From: JANQJA01 sp047947185
Lineage (GTDB): Bacteria; Pseudomonadota; Gammaproteobacteria; Pseudomonadales; Azotimanducaceae
Length of the DNA: 64,000 nt
Direction of reading: 5' to 3'
NCBI GenBank assembly: GCA_047947185.1
Contig: CP170502.1
Span: 434,001 to 498,000 of the forward strand
The position numbers and the translations under genes were made by a program. Positions 9,287-17,852 of this stretch are shown here, piece by piece; position 1 is the stretch's first letter; each line of letters begins with the position of its first letter. The notes beneath the pieces were generated by a model that saw only the letters and a program-made list of their open reading frames with translations, did no database searches and was not told where the DNA came from.

Positions 9287-10948
9287 GTGGAAAGAGAATC
9301 GATGGAATTTGATGTGGTAGTCGTAGGCGGCGGGCCAGCCGGCCTTTCAACTGCGATCCGTTTTGCCCAGATGGCCCTGGAGTCCGAAGACGAGTTTACT
9401 GTCTGTCTCGTTGAGAAAGGCTCGGAGATTGGTGCCCATATCCTGTCCGGCGCGGTTATCGAACCCAGGGCGCTTAATGAGCTTTTCCCGAACTGGCAGG
9501 AATCAGGCGCTCCCCTCAACAACCCCGTTACTGATGATGACGTCTATTACCTGGTCGATGATCATCAGGGTATGCGCCTGCCATCCTGGATGGTGCCTCG
9601 CGCCCTGCATAATCACGGTAACCATGCAGCCAGCCTTGCCAATCTGTGTCGCTGGCTGGGTGAACAGGCAGAGGAACTTGGCGTCAACATATTTCCCGGG
9701 TTTGCCGCCTCTGAAGTCCTGTTTAACGAGGATGGTTCCATCAAGGGGGTCGCGACCGGCGATATGGGTGTTGGTGCCAACGGTGAACACAAGTCAACCT
9801 ACCAGGCGGGTTACGAGTTACACGCAAAATATACCGTGTTCGCCGAAGGCTGTCGGGGCCACCTGGGCAAACAGTTGATGCAAAAGTTTGACCTTCGCAA
9901 GGACGCCGACGCACAACATTATGGTATTGGATTCAAGGAAATCTGGGACATAGACCCCGAAAAACACGTGCCAGGAAAAGTAGTCCATACAGTCGGCTGG
10001 CCCCTTGGCCATTTCCCGGGGCAAACATTGGGTGGCTCCTATCTCTATCATCTTGAAAACAACCAGGTGGCTATCGGCCTGATTATTGACCTCGGCTACA
10101 AGAACCCGCACCTGAGCCCATTTGATGAGTTTCAGCGGTTCAAGCATCACAAGCTGATTGCTGCCACTTTGTCCGGCGGTAAACGTGTTGCCTACGGGGC
10201 ACGCGCGGTGGTCAAGGGTGGCCTGCAGTCCCTGCCCCGTCTGACCATGCCGGGTGGCCTGCTGGTCGGGGACGACGCCGGATTCCTGAACAATCTCAAG
10301 CAAAAAGGCACCCATACCGCAATGAAGTCGGGCATGATTGCAGCCGAGGCGCTGTACAGTGCAATCAAGGGTGGCTCCGAGGGGCGTGATGAGCTCTCTG
10401 CCTACCCGGAAAATGTCAAATCTTCCTGGCTCTATGAAGAACTCTACACGGCCAGGAACACCATGCCGTTCCAGCACCGCCTGGGGCTTTTCCTCGGTGC
10501 TGCGGTGACCTGGATTGACCAGTACATCTTCCAGGGCAAATTGCCATTTACGCTGCGCGATGATCATCCTGATCACGCCGCACTCAAACCTGCCAGCAAA
10601 TGTGAAAAGCCGAATTATCCCAAGCCGGATGGCGTGCTGAGTTTTGACAAGCTGTCCTCGGTGTTTCTCACCAACACCTACCATGAAGAAGACCAGCCCT
10701 GTCACCTGCAGCTCAAGGACCCGAACATCCCCATCAGTTCCAACCTGCCCCTTTATGATGAGCCAGCCCAGCGCTATTGTCCGGCCGGGGTTTACGAGGT
10801 GCTCGAGGATGAAGCCGGAAACCCCAGGTTCAATATCAATGCGCAGAACTGCATCCACTGTAAAACCTGTGACATCAAGGACCCGGCTCAGAATATCAAT
10901 TGGGTGGTGCCCGAGGGCACTGGTGGTCCCAATTACGGCAATATGTAA
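9287..10948 (+). CDS. Electron transfer flavoprotein-ubiquinone oxidoreductase
   Basis: Membrane-associated FAD and [4Fe-4S] enzyme that oxidises reduced ETF and reduces ubiquinone. It has 553 residues. The N-terminal dinucleotide fold is VVVVGGGPAGLSTAIR; the C-terminal cluster ligands are Cys498, Cys522, Cys525 and Cys528 in CPAGVYE and NCIHCKTCDIKDP, followed by the family ending GGPNYGNM. The start is GTG, 6 bases after GAGGAG; it gives MERESMEFD, matching homologues (MEREYMEFD in pseudomonads), so the ATG five codons in is not the start. Divergent from etfBA. Confidence 0.97.
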   Translation: MERESMEFDVVVVGGGPAGLSTAIRFAQMALESEDEFTVCLVEKGSEIGAHILSGAVIEPRALNELFPNWQESGAPLNNPVTDDDVYYLVDDHQGMRLPSWMVPRALHNHGNHAASLANLCRWLGEQAEELGVNIFPGFAASEVLFNEDGSIKGVATGDMGVGANGEHKSTYQAGYELHAKYTVFAEGCRGHLGKQLMQKFDLRKDADAQHYGIGFKEIWDIDPEKHVPGKVVHTVGWPLGHFPGQTLGGSYLYHLENNQVAIGLIIDLGYKNPHLSPFDEFQRFKHHKLIAATLSGGKRVAYGARAVVKGGLQSLPRLTMPGGLLVGDDAGFLNNLKQKGTHTAMKSGMIAAEALYSAIKGGSEGRDELSAYPENVKSSWLYEELYTARNTMPFQHRLGLFLGAAVTWIDQYIFQGKLPFTLRDDHPDHAALKPASKCEKPNYPKPDGVLSFDKLSSVFLTNTYHEEDQPCHLQLKDPNIPISSNLPLYDEPAQRYCPAGVYEVLEDEAGNPRFNINAQNCIHCKTCDIKDPAQNINWVVPEGTGGPNYGNM

Positions 10949-10962
10949 GCGTCAGGCGAGCG

Positions 10963-11541
10963 TCAACTAAGCCCCAGGATCGCCAGGAATTCACCCAGGC
11001 GCTCCTGGTCCCGGCTGGTACCCAGTATCATGAGCTGGTGCGCCTGGTCATCGTATTGCCTGACAACCAGGTAGAGCTCACCCTGATAAAGCAGGTGTGT
11101 GTGTTCCAGCAGGTCACCGTGCTCATCAAACACACCTCTGACCGGGCAAAGTCCCAGCTCATCGAGCCTCCCGGCATCCGTGTGCTCAACCATCAGGAGT
11201 GGCCAGCGAAGTGCGGTGTTGTCTGCCTGGTGGGCTCGAACGCGAGTTATACCCTGGTAATGGGCATCGCTACCGACCCCTTTGAGATCCAGCACATACT
11301 CCTGCAGATCACGCCGGCGAATGAACCAGCTTTCCCCCGCTTCAATCCCGATGGGCACGGTGATCGCGGACAGCGAGTGAAAATACCAGAAGCCATCCGC
11401 GCCAGAAAGATGCAGATCCAGCGGGTCCGCCGCCACTGCCTGGTACCAGGACCCCACTTCCTCCCGCGTCAACCTGCCCTCAATCAGCCCTTCAAGAATA
11501 TGCAGCAAGTCTGCCCTGTCCGGCGGTTTGACCAGCAACAT
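10963..11541 (-). CDS. Conserved protein of unknown function
   Basis: 192 residues, acidic and rich in Trp, His and Leu; no signal peptide or membrane segment. I do not recognise a family with certainty. Segments such as SGADGFWYFHSLSAITVPIGIE and LLYQGELYLVVRQYDDQAHQLMILG suggest an all-beta or alpha/beta cytoplasmic fold. Its ATG overlaps the stop of the DUF1285 gene by one base (TGATG), so the two are translationally coupled and probably act together. Confidence 0.75.
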   Translation of the reverse strand: MLLVKPPDRADLLHILEGLIEGRLTREEVGSWYQAVAADPLDLHLSGADGFWYFHSLSAITVPIGIEAGESWFIRRRDLQEYVLDLKGVGSDAHYQGITRVRAHQADNTALRWPLLMVEHTDAGRLDELGLCPVRGVFDEHGDLLEHTHLLYQGELYLVVRQYDDQAHQLMILGTSRDQERLGEFLAILGLS

Positions 11542-12113
11542 CAGTTCAGGTCACTCGACGCCAGAAAGCCGAAGAAGCAACCACAGCTCCAGACGCCTTC
11601 CCAATCCTCGCCATCGACGCGGTGCGTCACCAGTTTCTCCACCAGGTCGTAATAAACGCTGCGCACAATACGCGCTTCCAGGCCATCCCTCACCATGACA
11701 TAAGGAGACGGTTCGCCGGTTTCCGGATCTGTTTCCACCCTGATTGGATGGTCTTCATCCGCAACCACCTGTTCGGCCATGTTGGTGGTAAAAGTGAGTC
11801 TTGTATCTCTGCCGGTGCCAGCAGTATCCAACAGGATTGCCTGGAAAGGTACATCCACCACGCGAATTCGGCACTTTTCCACGGGCGTGACCAGGTAATA
11901 CTCCCCATCAGCCTCGCGCCGCAGCACTGTGGCAAACAGCCTTACCAGGCGCTGGCGACCGATCGGTGTACCCATGTAGTACCAGGACCCGTCGCGACGG
12001 ATTTCCATGTCGATGTCTTTGACATTGTCCGGGTGCCAGAGATGAATGGGTGGTCTTGCAAGGTCCTTGACCTTGTCAAGTTCTGCCAGCAGTGAATAGG
12101 GGGCATCAGGCAT
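11541..12113 (-). CDS. DUF1285 family protein
   Basis: 190 residues from the ATG at 12113; a GAGGG lies 5-9 bases upstream (complement of 12119-12123), which favours it over the TTG four codons earlier. The sequence fits DUF1285, a widespread proteobacterial family of unknown role: RPPIHLWHPDNVKDIDMEI, RDGSWYYMGTPIGRQRLVRLFA and DGEYYLVTPVEKCRIRV are characteristic. It is predicted soluble. A one-base overlap couples it to the unknown 192-residue protein downstream. Function unknown. Confidence 0.8.
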   Translation of the reverse strand: MPDAPYSLLAELDKVKDLARPPIHLWHPDNVKDIDMEIRRDGSWYYMGTPIGRQRLVRLFATVLRREADGEYYLVTPVEKCRIRVVDVPFQAILLDTAGTGRDTRLTFTTNMAEQVVADEDHPIRVETDPETGEPSPYVMVRDGLEARIVRSVYYDLVEKLVTHRVDGEDWEGVWSCGCFFGFLASSDLN

Positions 12114-12207
12114 GGGAACCCTCAAGGTTAGCGTAAGCGCATAGTTTAACAGTGATCGCCAGGGCGCAGAGGCCCTGGCTTCCTCGCCGTAAACCGCCTC
12201 CGGCGGT

Positions 12208-13170
12208 TTACCCTCCGATAAACTTCATGACGGTGACTTCACCCTGGAACGCCAGTTTCTTGTCACCCAGTGCTCCCATCAGGATTTTCTGGAGCCGCGG
12301 CAGGGCCACATGGCGCGGTTGATCAACAATATCGCCGATATAGGCATTGCGACTGCTGCTCAGACAACCATAGATATGGCCATCTGACGATAGTCGCAGG
12401 CGGGTACAGGCGCGGCAAAAGGGCTCACTCTCATTGGCAATGATCCCAAAGACCCCACGACCCGGGATCTGGAACCGGACCGCTGTCGAGTCATGGGGGG
12501 CATCAGTACGGACAAACTCATAACGTTTGCCGATGATATCAAGCAGGCTTTCCATGGACATAAAATCCGCCTGAAAAGTATTGCTGTGTAGCAGATGTCC
12601 CATCCGCATCAGTTCGATGTAACGAAGCTCAATGCCACGATCCAGGCAATAGTCCAGCATGGGCAGGACTTCATCTGCATTGGCGCTCCGCATGGGTACC
12701 ATGTTGATCTTGACCTTGAGTCCAGCCTCCAGCATCAGGTCAATGCCATGTAATACGGTTTTCAAGTCACCACTGCGGGCAATTCGCCGAAACTTCTCCG
12801 CCATCAGGGTGTCCAGGCTGATGTTGATGCGCCTGATTCCGGACTCCCTGATGACACCCAGCTTGGCTGGCAGCAACTGACCGTTGGTTGTCAGGCTGAC
12901 ATCTTCCAGCGGCAGTTGCATGACACCCAGCAAGAAGTCATCAAACTTTGGTGTCACCAGCGGTTCACCACCGGTAATTCTTATCTTGTCAATCCCCGCT
13001 GCTTCCTGAATCAGGGTGACGGCCTTAAGCAGGTCCGTTGCCGCCATCTCGTTCTGAGCGGGCACCAGCCGTTTCCCATTGGGGACACAGTAGGTACAGG
13101 CATAGTTACAGGCCGCAGTCAGACTGACCCGCAAGTTGCGAAAGCGCCGTCCCAGCCTGTCAACAATCAT
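12208..13170 (-). CDS. moaA: GTP 3',8-cyclase, molybdenum cofactor biosynthesis
   Basis: Radical-SAM enzyme for the first step of molybdopterin synthesis (GTP to 3',8-cyclo-7,8-dihydro-GTP). It has 320 residues. The N-terminal radical-SAM cluster is Cys21, Cys25, Cys28 in CNYACTYC; GGEP is at 67-70; the second [4Fe-4S] site is Cys252, Cys255 and Cys269 in FCRACTRLRLSSDGHIYGC; and the chain ends in the Gly-Gly tail that MoaA needs. A perfect 9-bp inverted repeat (12190-12198 with 12202-12210) covers the stop codon. It follows murF by 29 bases. Other moa genes are not in the window, but a molybdenum hydroxylase that needs the cofactor is (36.9-40.5 kb). Confidence 0.92.
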   Translation of the reverse strand: MIVDRLGRRFRNLRVSLTAACNYACTYCVPNGKRLVPAQNEMAATDLLKAVTLIQEAAGIDKIRITGGEPLVTPKFDDFLLGVMQLPLEDVSLTTNGQLLPAKLGVIRESGIRRINISLDTLMAEKFRRIARSGDLKTVLHGIDLMLEAGLKVKINMVPMRSANADEVLPMLDYCLDRGIELRYIELMRMGHLLHSNTFQADFMSMESLLDIIGKRYEFVRTDAPHDSTAVRFQIPGRGVFGIIANESEPFCRACTRLRLSSDGHIYGCLSSSRNAYIGDIVDQPRHVALPRLQKILMGALGDKKLAFQGEVTVMKFIGG

Positions 13171-13199
13171 GCCGCGTTAACCCCAAATTTCATTGATTA

Positions 13200-14588
13200 T
13201 CAATGCCCGTCATCAAGAGCGCGTGTGAGGCGCTCCACAAAACCTGTAGTCCAGAACACCTTGTTTGATCCCTTAACGAGCACGGTGGCATCAGCCCCAA
13301 TTTCACCCGCCAACCACGCGAGATTAATGTCACTGGCCTGCTCAAAGTGGCCCCAGTATCGACTGCCCAGGGTCTGCGGCCAATCGGCATAACCTTGACC
13401 CACGGTTACAACGCCATCCAGGCCCTGACAATACCGGGCTATGCCGGCGTGCATCATCGCACTTTCCCCGCCAAGTTCCAGCATTTCACCGAGCACGGCG
13501 ATACGCCTGCCCTGCTCCCGGCCCAGCGCCTCCAGGGCCAGCCTGACCGATACGGGATTGGCATTATAGCTGTCATCGACAATCCGGACATTACCAACCC
13601 GAATCCGGTTGCCCCGACCCGCGGGCGTCGAGAGGCTGGCAAACAGGGGAAGTACCCGCTCAACATCAAGGTCCAGCGCTTCCAGCACGGCAATCACGGC
13701 CAGGCAGGTCGCCGCGCGGTGCTCACCTTCCTGGTTCAGTTCAAACTCAAAGCTGCCACGGGGCAGCGTGAGTCGAATCAATGAGCCCGAGCCATGGTAT
13801 TCAATGCTGCCCGATACATCAGCCGCCGGATCAAAGCCAAAAGTCCTGATCCGCGCTGGAGCGACGCCCGCCAGGTTCAGGCCAAAAGGTACCACCAGCG
13901 TACCACCGTCCTGCAAACCTGCCGCGATGGACAGTTTCTCCTGCCGCAGCGCATCCATGGATTCAAAAAAACCGATGTGTGCGGGCAATACATTCAGCAA
14001 AACGGAGACGTGGGGTGCGACCAGGGTCGACAGTGGGCGAATCTCCCCTGGATGATTGGTGCCTATCTCAAATACGCCGAGTTCTGTCTCGGCCGGCATC
14101 CTGGCAAGCGACAGCGGCACACCCCAGTGATTGTTGAGGCTCCCTGTTGATGTGTGAGTGTGGCCAAACGCGGGCAGCAATTCGCCAAGCCATTGCCTGG
14201 CCGTTGTCTTGCCGGCACTGCCGGTGACCCCGACAATCCTCGCAGCGGTCGCTCGCCGGCGGGCGGCGCGCCCCAGATCCCAGAGACCGTCCAGGGTATC
14301 TGGCACAACCAGGGCAGGCGCGGCCGGCCAGTCATCCCGACTGACCATGATACCCGCGGCACCAGCACCCAGCGCGGCTGCGACAAAGTCGTGCCCATCC
14401 CGTCCACCGCTACCAGAGGAAGAGAACCGCGGTCCCGGATCTCCTGCGAGAGCAATAAACAGCTCACCGTCCCGGGTGGTGCGCGAGTCGATGCTGATCC
14501 CGGCAACGTTGGGCCCCTGCCGGGTTGGTATACCACAGGCTTGACAAAGTTCGGCCCATTGCCAGAGCGGGGGATGCGTGCTGTTCAA
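13200..14588 (-). CDS. murF: UDP-N-acetylmuramoyl-tripeptide--D-alanyl-D-alanine ligase
   Basis: Adds D-Ala-D-Ala to the cell-wall precursor. It has 462 residues with the Mur ligase ATP loop GVTGSAGKTT (120-129), GSLNNHWGVPLSLARMP (149-164), FEIGTNHPGEI (173-183) and the C-domain segment VDDSYNANPVSVRLALEALG. NNHWGVPL and GTNHPGEI resemble alphaproteobacterial MurF more than the NNEIGLPL type of enterobacteria. A Ser/Gly-rich insert (about 52-64) sits near the N-terminus. The gene is outside any dcw cell-wall cluster in this window and overlaps an acetyltransferase by 4 bases. A second, paralogous MurF elsewhere in the genome is possible. Confidence 0.88.
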   Translation of the reverse strand: MNSTHPPLWQWAELCQACGIPTRQGPNVAGISIDSRTTRDGELFIALAGDPGPRFSSSGSGGRDGHDFVAAALGAGAAGIMVSRDDWPAAPALVVPDTLDGLWDLGRAARRRATAARIVGVTGSAGKTTARQWLGELLPAFGHTHTSTGSLNNHWGVPLSLARMPAETELGVFEIGTNHPGEIRPLSTLVAPHVSVLLNVLPAHIGFFESMDALRQEKLSIAAGLQDGGTLVVPFGLNLAGVAPARIRTFGFDPAADVSGSIEYHGSGSLIRLTLPRGSFEFELNQEGEHRAATCLAVIAVLEALDLDVERVLPLFASLSTPAGRGNRIRVGNVRIVDDSYNANPVSVRLALEALGREQGRRIAVLGEMLELGGESAMMHAGIARYCQGLDGVVTVGQGYADWPQTLGSRYWGHFEQASDINLAWLAGEIGADATVLVKGSNKVFWTTGFVERLTRALDDGH

Positions 14589-15073
14589 TGCGGTCGCTGT
14601 GCCGCCAGGCTGGGCTCTATCAGGTGATGGGTCATCTTGAGGGCGTCCTCCCGGCCCTGGTAATACCCGGTCAGGGTTCTGCCCGCCACATAACCCAGTG
14701 TTTCATAGAAGCGAACCGCACCCGTATTGTCGCGCCGCACCTCCAGATGCACGCTGGCGATCCCTGCGACTACCGCCGATTGTTCAAGCCAGGTCAATAA
14801 AGCTCGCCCCACCCCGCCTCTCCTCTGGGTCGGTTTGACGGCCAACAGGTTAAGGTGCGCGTGCACATCGTGAAATTCCATCATCGCAAACCCGGCAAGA
14901 CCAAAGCGGGTACGGGCAATTATCACGACACAGTCCGGGTCGTTGATCATGGTCAGGATACGCGACGGCTTCCAACTCCAGCGCAACCCGGTCTCAACGA
15001 GGTCGCGCGACATCTGTGAAATTGGCAGGGCATCAGCCGGCCTGGCCAGGCTTATCTCAACGCTTGCGTCCAT
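14585..15073 (-). CDS. GNAT-family N-acetyltransferase (RimI-like)
   Basis: 162 residues from the ATG at 15073 (MDASVEISLARPADA); the frame is open to a TTG seven codons earlier, but GGAAG 4 bases before the ATG supports the later start. The acetyl-CoA loop is seen as LAVKPTQRRGGVGRALLTWLE, followed by HLEVRRDNTGAVRFYETLGYV, the standard GNAT motifs A and B and close to RimI-type protein acetyltransferases. The substrate is unknown. The stop overlaps the murF start by 4 bases, so it is the first gene of a GNAT-murF-moaA run. Confidence 0.85.
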   Translation of the reverse strand: MDASVEISLARPADALPISQMSRDLVETGLRWSWKPSRILTMINDPDCVVIIARTRFGLAGFAMMEFHDVHAHLNLLAVKPTQRRGGVGRALLTWLEQSAVVAGIASVHLEVRRDNTGAVRFYETLGYVAGRTLTGYYQGREDALKMTHHLIEPSLAAQRPH

Positions 15074-15191
15074 TAACTTCCATTCCGTCAGCAACAGCCC
15101 ATTTTAGCCCGATTCCGGGAATTTATTCAGCCGTTGACGTCACCATCTGCCACTCCATAATGACCCTTGCGATTGCACCTCTGGACAATCA

Positions 15192-16106
15192 ATGAAGCGC
15201 CTGCCATTGACGGTAATGTTTGCTGCCATCCTGCTGTTGCCTGCAGGGTGCATTACACCTGTGCGGATTGTGGATCCAACTCCCCTGGCAGGAACCACCC
15301 TTGAGGGACTACGAACACGCGACGGCCTGCTGCGCACTTACCGGGTCTATTCGCCGGCCAGTATCGCTGGCGACACGGTGCCACTGCTGGTCCTGCTACA
15401 TGGTACCGGTAGCAACAGTGCCAGGATGATTGAAATGGCTGATTTCAAGCGCCATGCAGAGACCAACCGGTACCTGCTGGTCGCCCCGGATGCCCTGGGA
15501 CGGGCCTTTAATGAGGGCGCCGGCCGCATTGGGCAGGAGTTTGCCGATGTGGATGACGTGGCATTTATTGCAACACTCATAACCCGGCTCAAAAAAAGCC
15601 ATCGTGTGAGCCAGGTATTCCTCGCCGGCTTTTCCAGCGGCGCCGCCATGGTTCAGCGGGCTGTGCTGGAAAGTCCGGGGATGATTGACGCTGCGGCTGG
15701 CGTGTCCGGACATCTATGGCCACCCCTGGTCCAGGCTGTTTCCGAACCTGCCGTCCCGGTACCGCTGCTGCTCCTGTTCGGCGATGCCGATCCACTGAAT
15801 CCCGACAATGGTAAGCTGTCACCGCGAACCACAGCCGAACGGTGGGCAAGGTTATTCGGTTGCGAGGTCAGTATCACGGCCAGTTCCCACCTGGTACGCA
15901 CGACAGCCTGGGCAAAGTGCGCGGGTGATGTGTCGGTACAACTGGTCATGGTTGAGGGGCTTGGCCACTTCTGGCCCGGTGGTACAGTGAGCCACGCACA
16001 AAACCTGCCAGCAGATCGTCTTGGCTCCTATGTTGGCAGCGTTAACGCCACCAACATCATCTGGCGTTTTTTCCTGTCGGCAACGGGTGCTCCGGCGGGT
16101 CGCTAA
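15192..16106 (+). CDS. Secreted lipoprotein esterase, LpqC / PHB-depolymerase-like
   Basis: 304 residues. The lipoprotein signal peptide has lipobox LPAG|C with Cys20. Alpha/beta-hydrolase features: oxyanion region LLHGTGSN (69-75), nucleophile Ser148 in GFSSG, an acid in GDADP (Asp198 or Asp200), and His259 in GLGHFWPGG. This matches the polyhydroxybutyrate-depolymerase / feruloyl-esterase (LpqC) group. It is likely anchored in the envelope and hydrolyses short esters; the natural substrate is unknown. Its stop codon overlaps the converging acyl-CoA ligase by 4 bases. Confidence 0.85.
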   Translation: MKRLPLTVMFAAILLLPAGCITPVRIVDPTPLAGTTLEGLRTRDGLLRTYRVYSPASIAGDTVPLLVLLHGTGSNSARMIEMADFKRHAETNRYLLVAPDALGRAFNEGAGRIGQEFADVDDVAFIATLITRLKKSHRVSQVFLAGFSSGAAMVQRAVLESPGMIDAAAGVSGHLWPPLVQAVSEPAVPVPLLLLFGDADPLNPDNGKLSPRTTAERWARLFGCEVSITASSHLVRTTAWAKCAGDVSVQLVMVEGLGHFWPGGTVSHAQNLPADRLGSYVGSVNATNIIWRFFLSATGAPAGR

Positions 16107-17725
16107 CCTGCCTTCTCAGCCTGCTCACGCAGCAGGTATTTCTGGACCTTACCTGTTGACGTTTTGGCGAGCGGACCAAAAATCACCGTCTTTGGCACCT
16201 TGAACCGCGCCAGTTCCGCGCGACAGTAGTCAATCACCTCCTCCGCCGTCAGCTGCACGCCGGGCTTGCAGGTCACAAAAGCACAAGGATGTTCACCCCA
16301 CTTGGGATCACTTCTGGCTACCACGGCAGCCTCCAGGATACCGGGATGGCGATACAATACATCCTCGATCTCAATGCTGGAAATATTCTCACCGCCGCTG
16401 ATAATCACATCCTTGGAGCGATCCTTGATCTGAATGTATCCATCGGGGTGGATGACTGCGATATCACCGGAGTGGAACCAACCGCCCTTAAAGGCCGTTG
16501 CGGTGGTTGTGGGGTTCTTCAGGTAACCTTTCATCACGATGTTGCCACGCATCAGCACCTCTCCCTGGGTTTCACCATCCCATGGCACGGGAGCCAGGGT
16601 CTCCGGGTCAGCAACCATCATCGCTCCACCCATGATCGACACAATCCCCTGGCGCGCCTTCAGTCGACTCTTCACCTCAGCGGGCTCGTTATCCCAATCT
16701 GATCGCCAGGCAGATACCACCATGGGCCCGTAGGTCTCGGTCAGCCCATAAACCTGGGTCACTTCAAAACCCATGGCCTCCATGCCCTGGATGACCGCGG
16801 CCGGTGGTGCTGCACCGGCTGTCATGACCTTGACCGTCCGGTCAAGGCGGGTTTTCATGGAATCAGGTGCGTTGATCAGGGTATTCAGCACCACGGGTGC
16901 ACCACAGAAATGTGTCACCCCCGCGTCTCGGAGTGCGTCGAAGACCGCCTGTTCCCGCACCTGGCGCAGGCAGACTGTGGTACCAACCACGGCAGCCAGC
17001 GTCCAGGGAAAACACCAGCCGTTGCAGTGGAACATGGGCAGGGTCCACAGGTACCTGGGGTGCATACCCATTTCCCAGGTAATGGCATTGTTGACCGCAT
17101 TCAGGTAAGCGCCGCGGTGATGGTACACCACCCCTTTCGGATCACCTGTGGTGCCGGAGGTATAGTTGAGCGAAATGGCATCCCACTCGTCATCTGGCAG
17201 ACGGGTCCCATATTCTTCCGACGCGCAAGCAAGCAATTCGTCGTAGGTCATGCTACCCACGCGCTCACCACCCTCAAAAAGCGGGTCCAGTACATCAACC
17301 ACCAGAATCTCGCGATCCAGTAGTTCAAGTGCGTGTGCCACCACCTCGCTGAACTCGCGATCAGTCAGCAGAACTTTCGCCTCGGCATGGGCCAGAATAA
17401 AGGCGACAGTCCGGGCGTCCAGCCTGGTGTTGATCGCGTTCAACACTGCACCCGCCATGGGTACACCAAAGTGGGCTTCAAACATTTCCGGTATATTGGG
17501 CAGCATAACCGCAACCGTATCCCCCGCCTGGATCCCCTGGGCCTGTAATGCACTGGCAAGCCGGGCACACCGCCGCCCCGTTTCTCCCCAGTTGCGGGAC
17601 ATATCCCCGTGAACCACCGCCTCATGGCCCGGGTACAGCAGCATCGCCCGCTGTAGAAAACTGATGGGGCTGAGTGCCTCAAAATTGGCCGTATTCCTGT
17701 CCAGGTCCTGCTGATAAATATTCAT
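16103..17725 (-). CDS. Acyl-CoA synthetase (AMP-forming)
   Basis: 540 residues. Activates a carboxylic acid to its CoA thioester through an acyl-AMP. Core motif YTSGTTGDPKGV (188-199), then QVYGLTETYGPM, GWFHSGDIAVIHPDGYIQIKDRSKDVIISGGENIS, and the C-terminal catalytic Lys in KTSTGKVQKYLL. The type, with PMFHCNGWCFPWT, is that of medium/short or branched-chain acyl-CoA ligases and of DmdB-like methylmercaptopropionyl-CoA ligases; substrate cannot be assigned. It starts at ATG 17725 and is divergent from sppA. Confidence 0.92.
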   Translation of the reverse strand: MNIYQQDLDRNTANFEALSPISFLQRAMLLYPGHEAVVHGDMSRNWGETGRRCARLASALQAQGIQAGDTVAVMLPNIPEMFEAHFGVPMAGAVLNAINTRLDARTVAFILAHAEAKVLLTDREFSEVVAHALELLDREILVVDVLDPLFEGGERVGSMTYDELLACASEEYGTRLPDDEWDAISLNYTSGTTGDPKGVVYHHRGAYLNAVNNAITWEMGMHPRYLWTLPMFHCNGWCFPWTLAAVVGTTVCLRQVREQAVFDALRDAGVTHFCGAPVVLNTLINAPDSMKTRLDRTVKVMTAGAAPPAAVIQGMEAMGFEVTQVYGLTETYGPMVVSAWRSDWDNEPAEVKSRLKARQGIVSIMGGAMMVADPETLAPVPWDGETQGEVLMRGNIVMKGYLKNPTTTATAFKGGWFHSGDIAVIHPDGYIQIKDRSKDVIISGGENISSIEIEDVLYRHPGILEAAVVARSDPKWGEHPCAFVTCKPGVQLTAEEVIDYCRAELARFKVPKTVIFGPLAKTSTGKVQKYLLREQAEKAG

Positions 17726-17852
17726 GTCCGGGCTCCTCTGCAGAGGTCAAAAACTTACCATGAAGACGCCGGGCGCGCACCCGGTAACAGAGAGGGTACC
17801 ACTGGCCTGTGGTAGCATAGCCTGCTGAAAACTTAACCGGGAATGCCCACAC

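Noticed and set aside
9818..10858. 346-codon antisense frame over ETF-QO
   Set aside because: Shadow of a conserved gene; no start signal and no recognisable domain.
12158..12210. Two hairpins around the moaA stop as a terminator
   Set aside because: Both stems are good (GCCAGGG/CCCTGGC and TAAACCGCC/GGCGGTTTA) but neither is followed by a T run on the proper strand.
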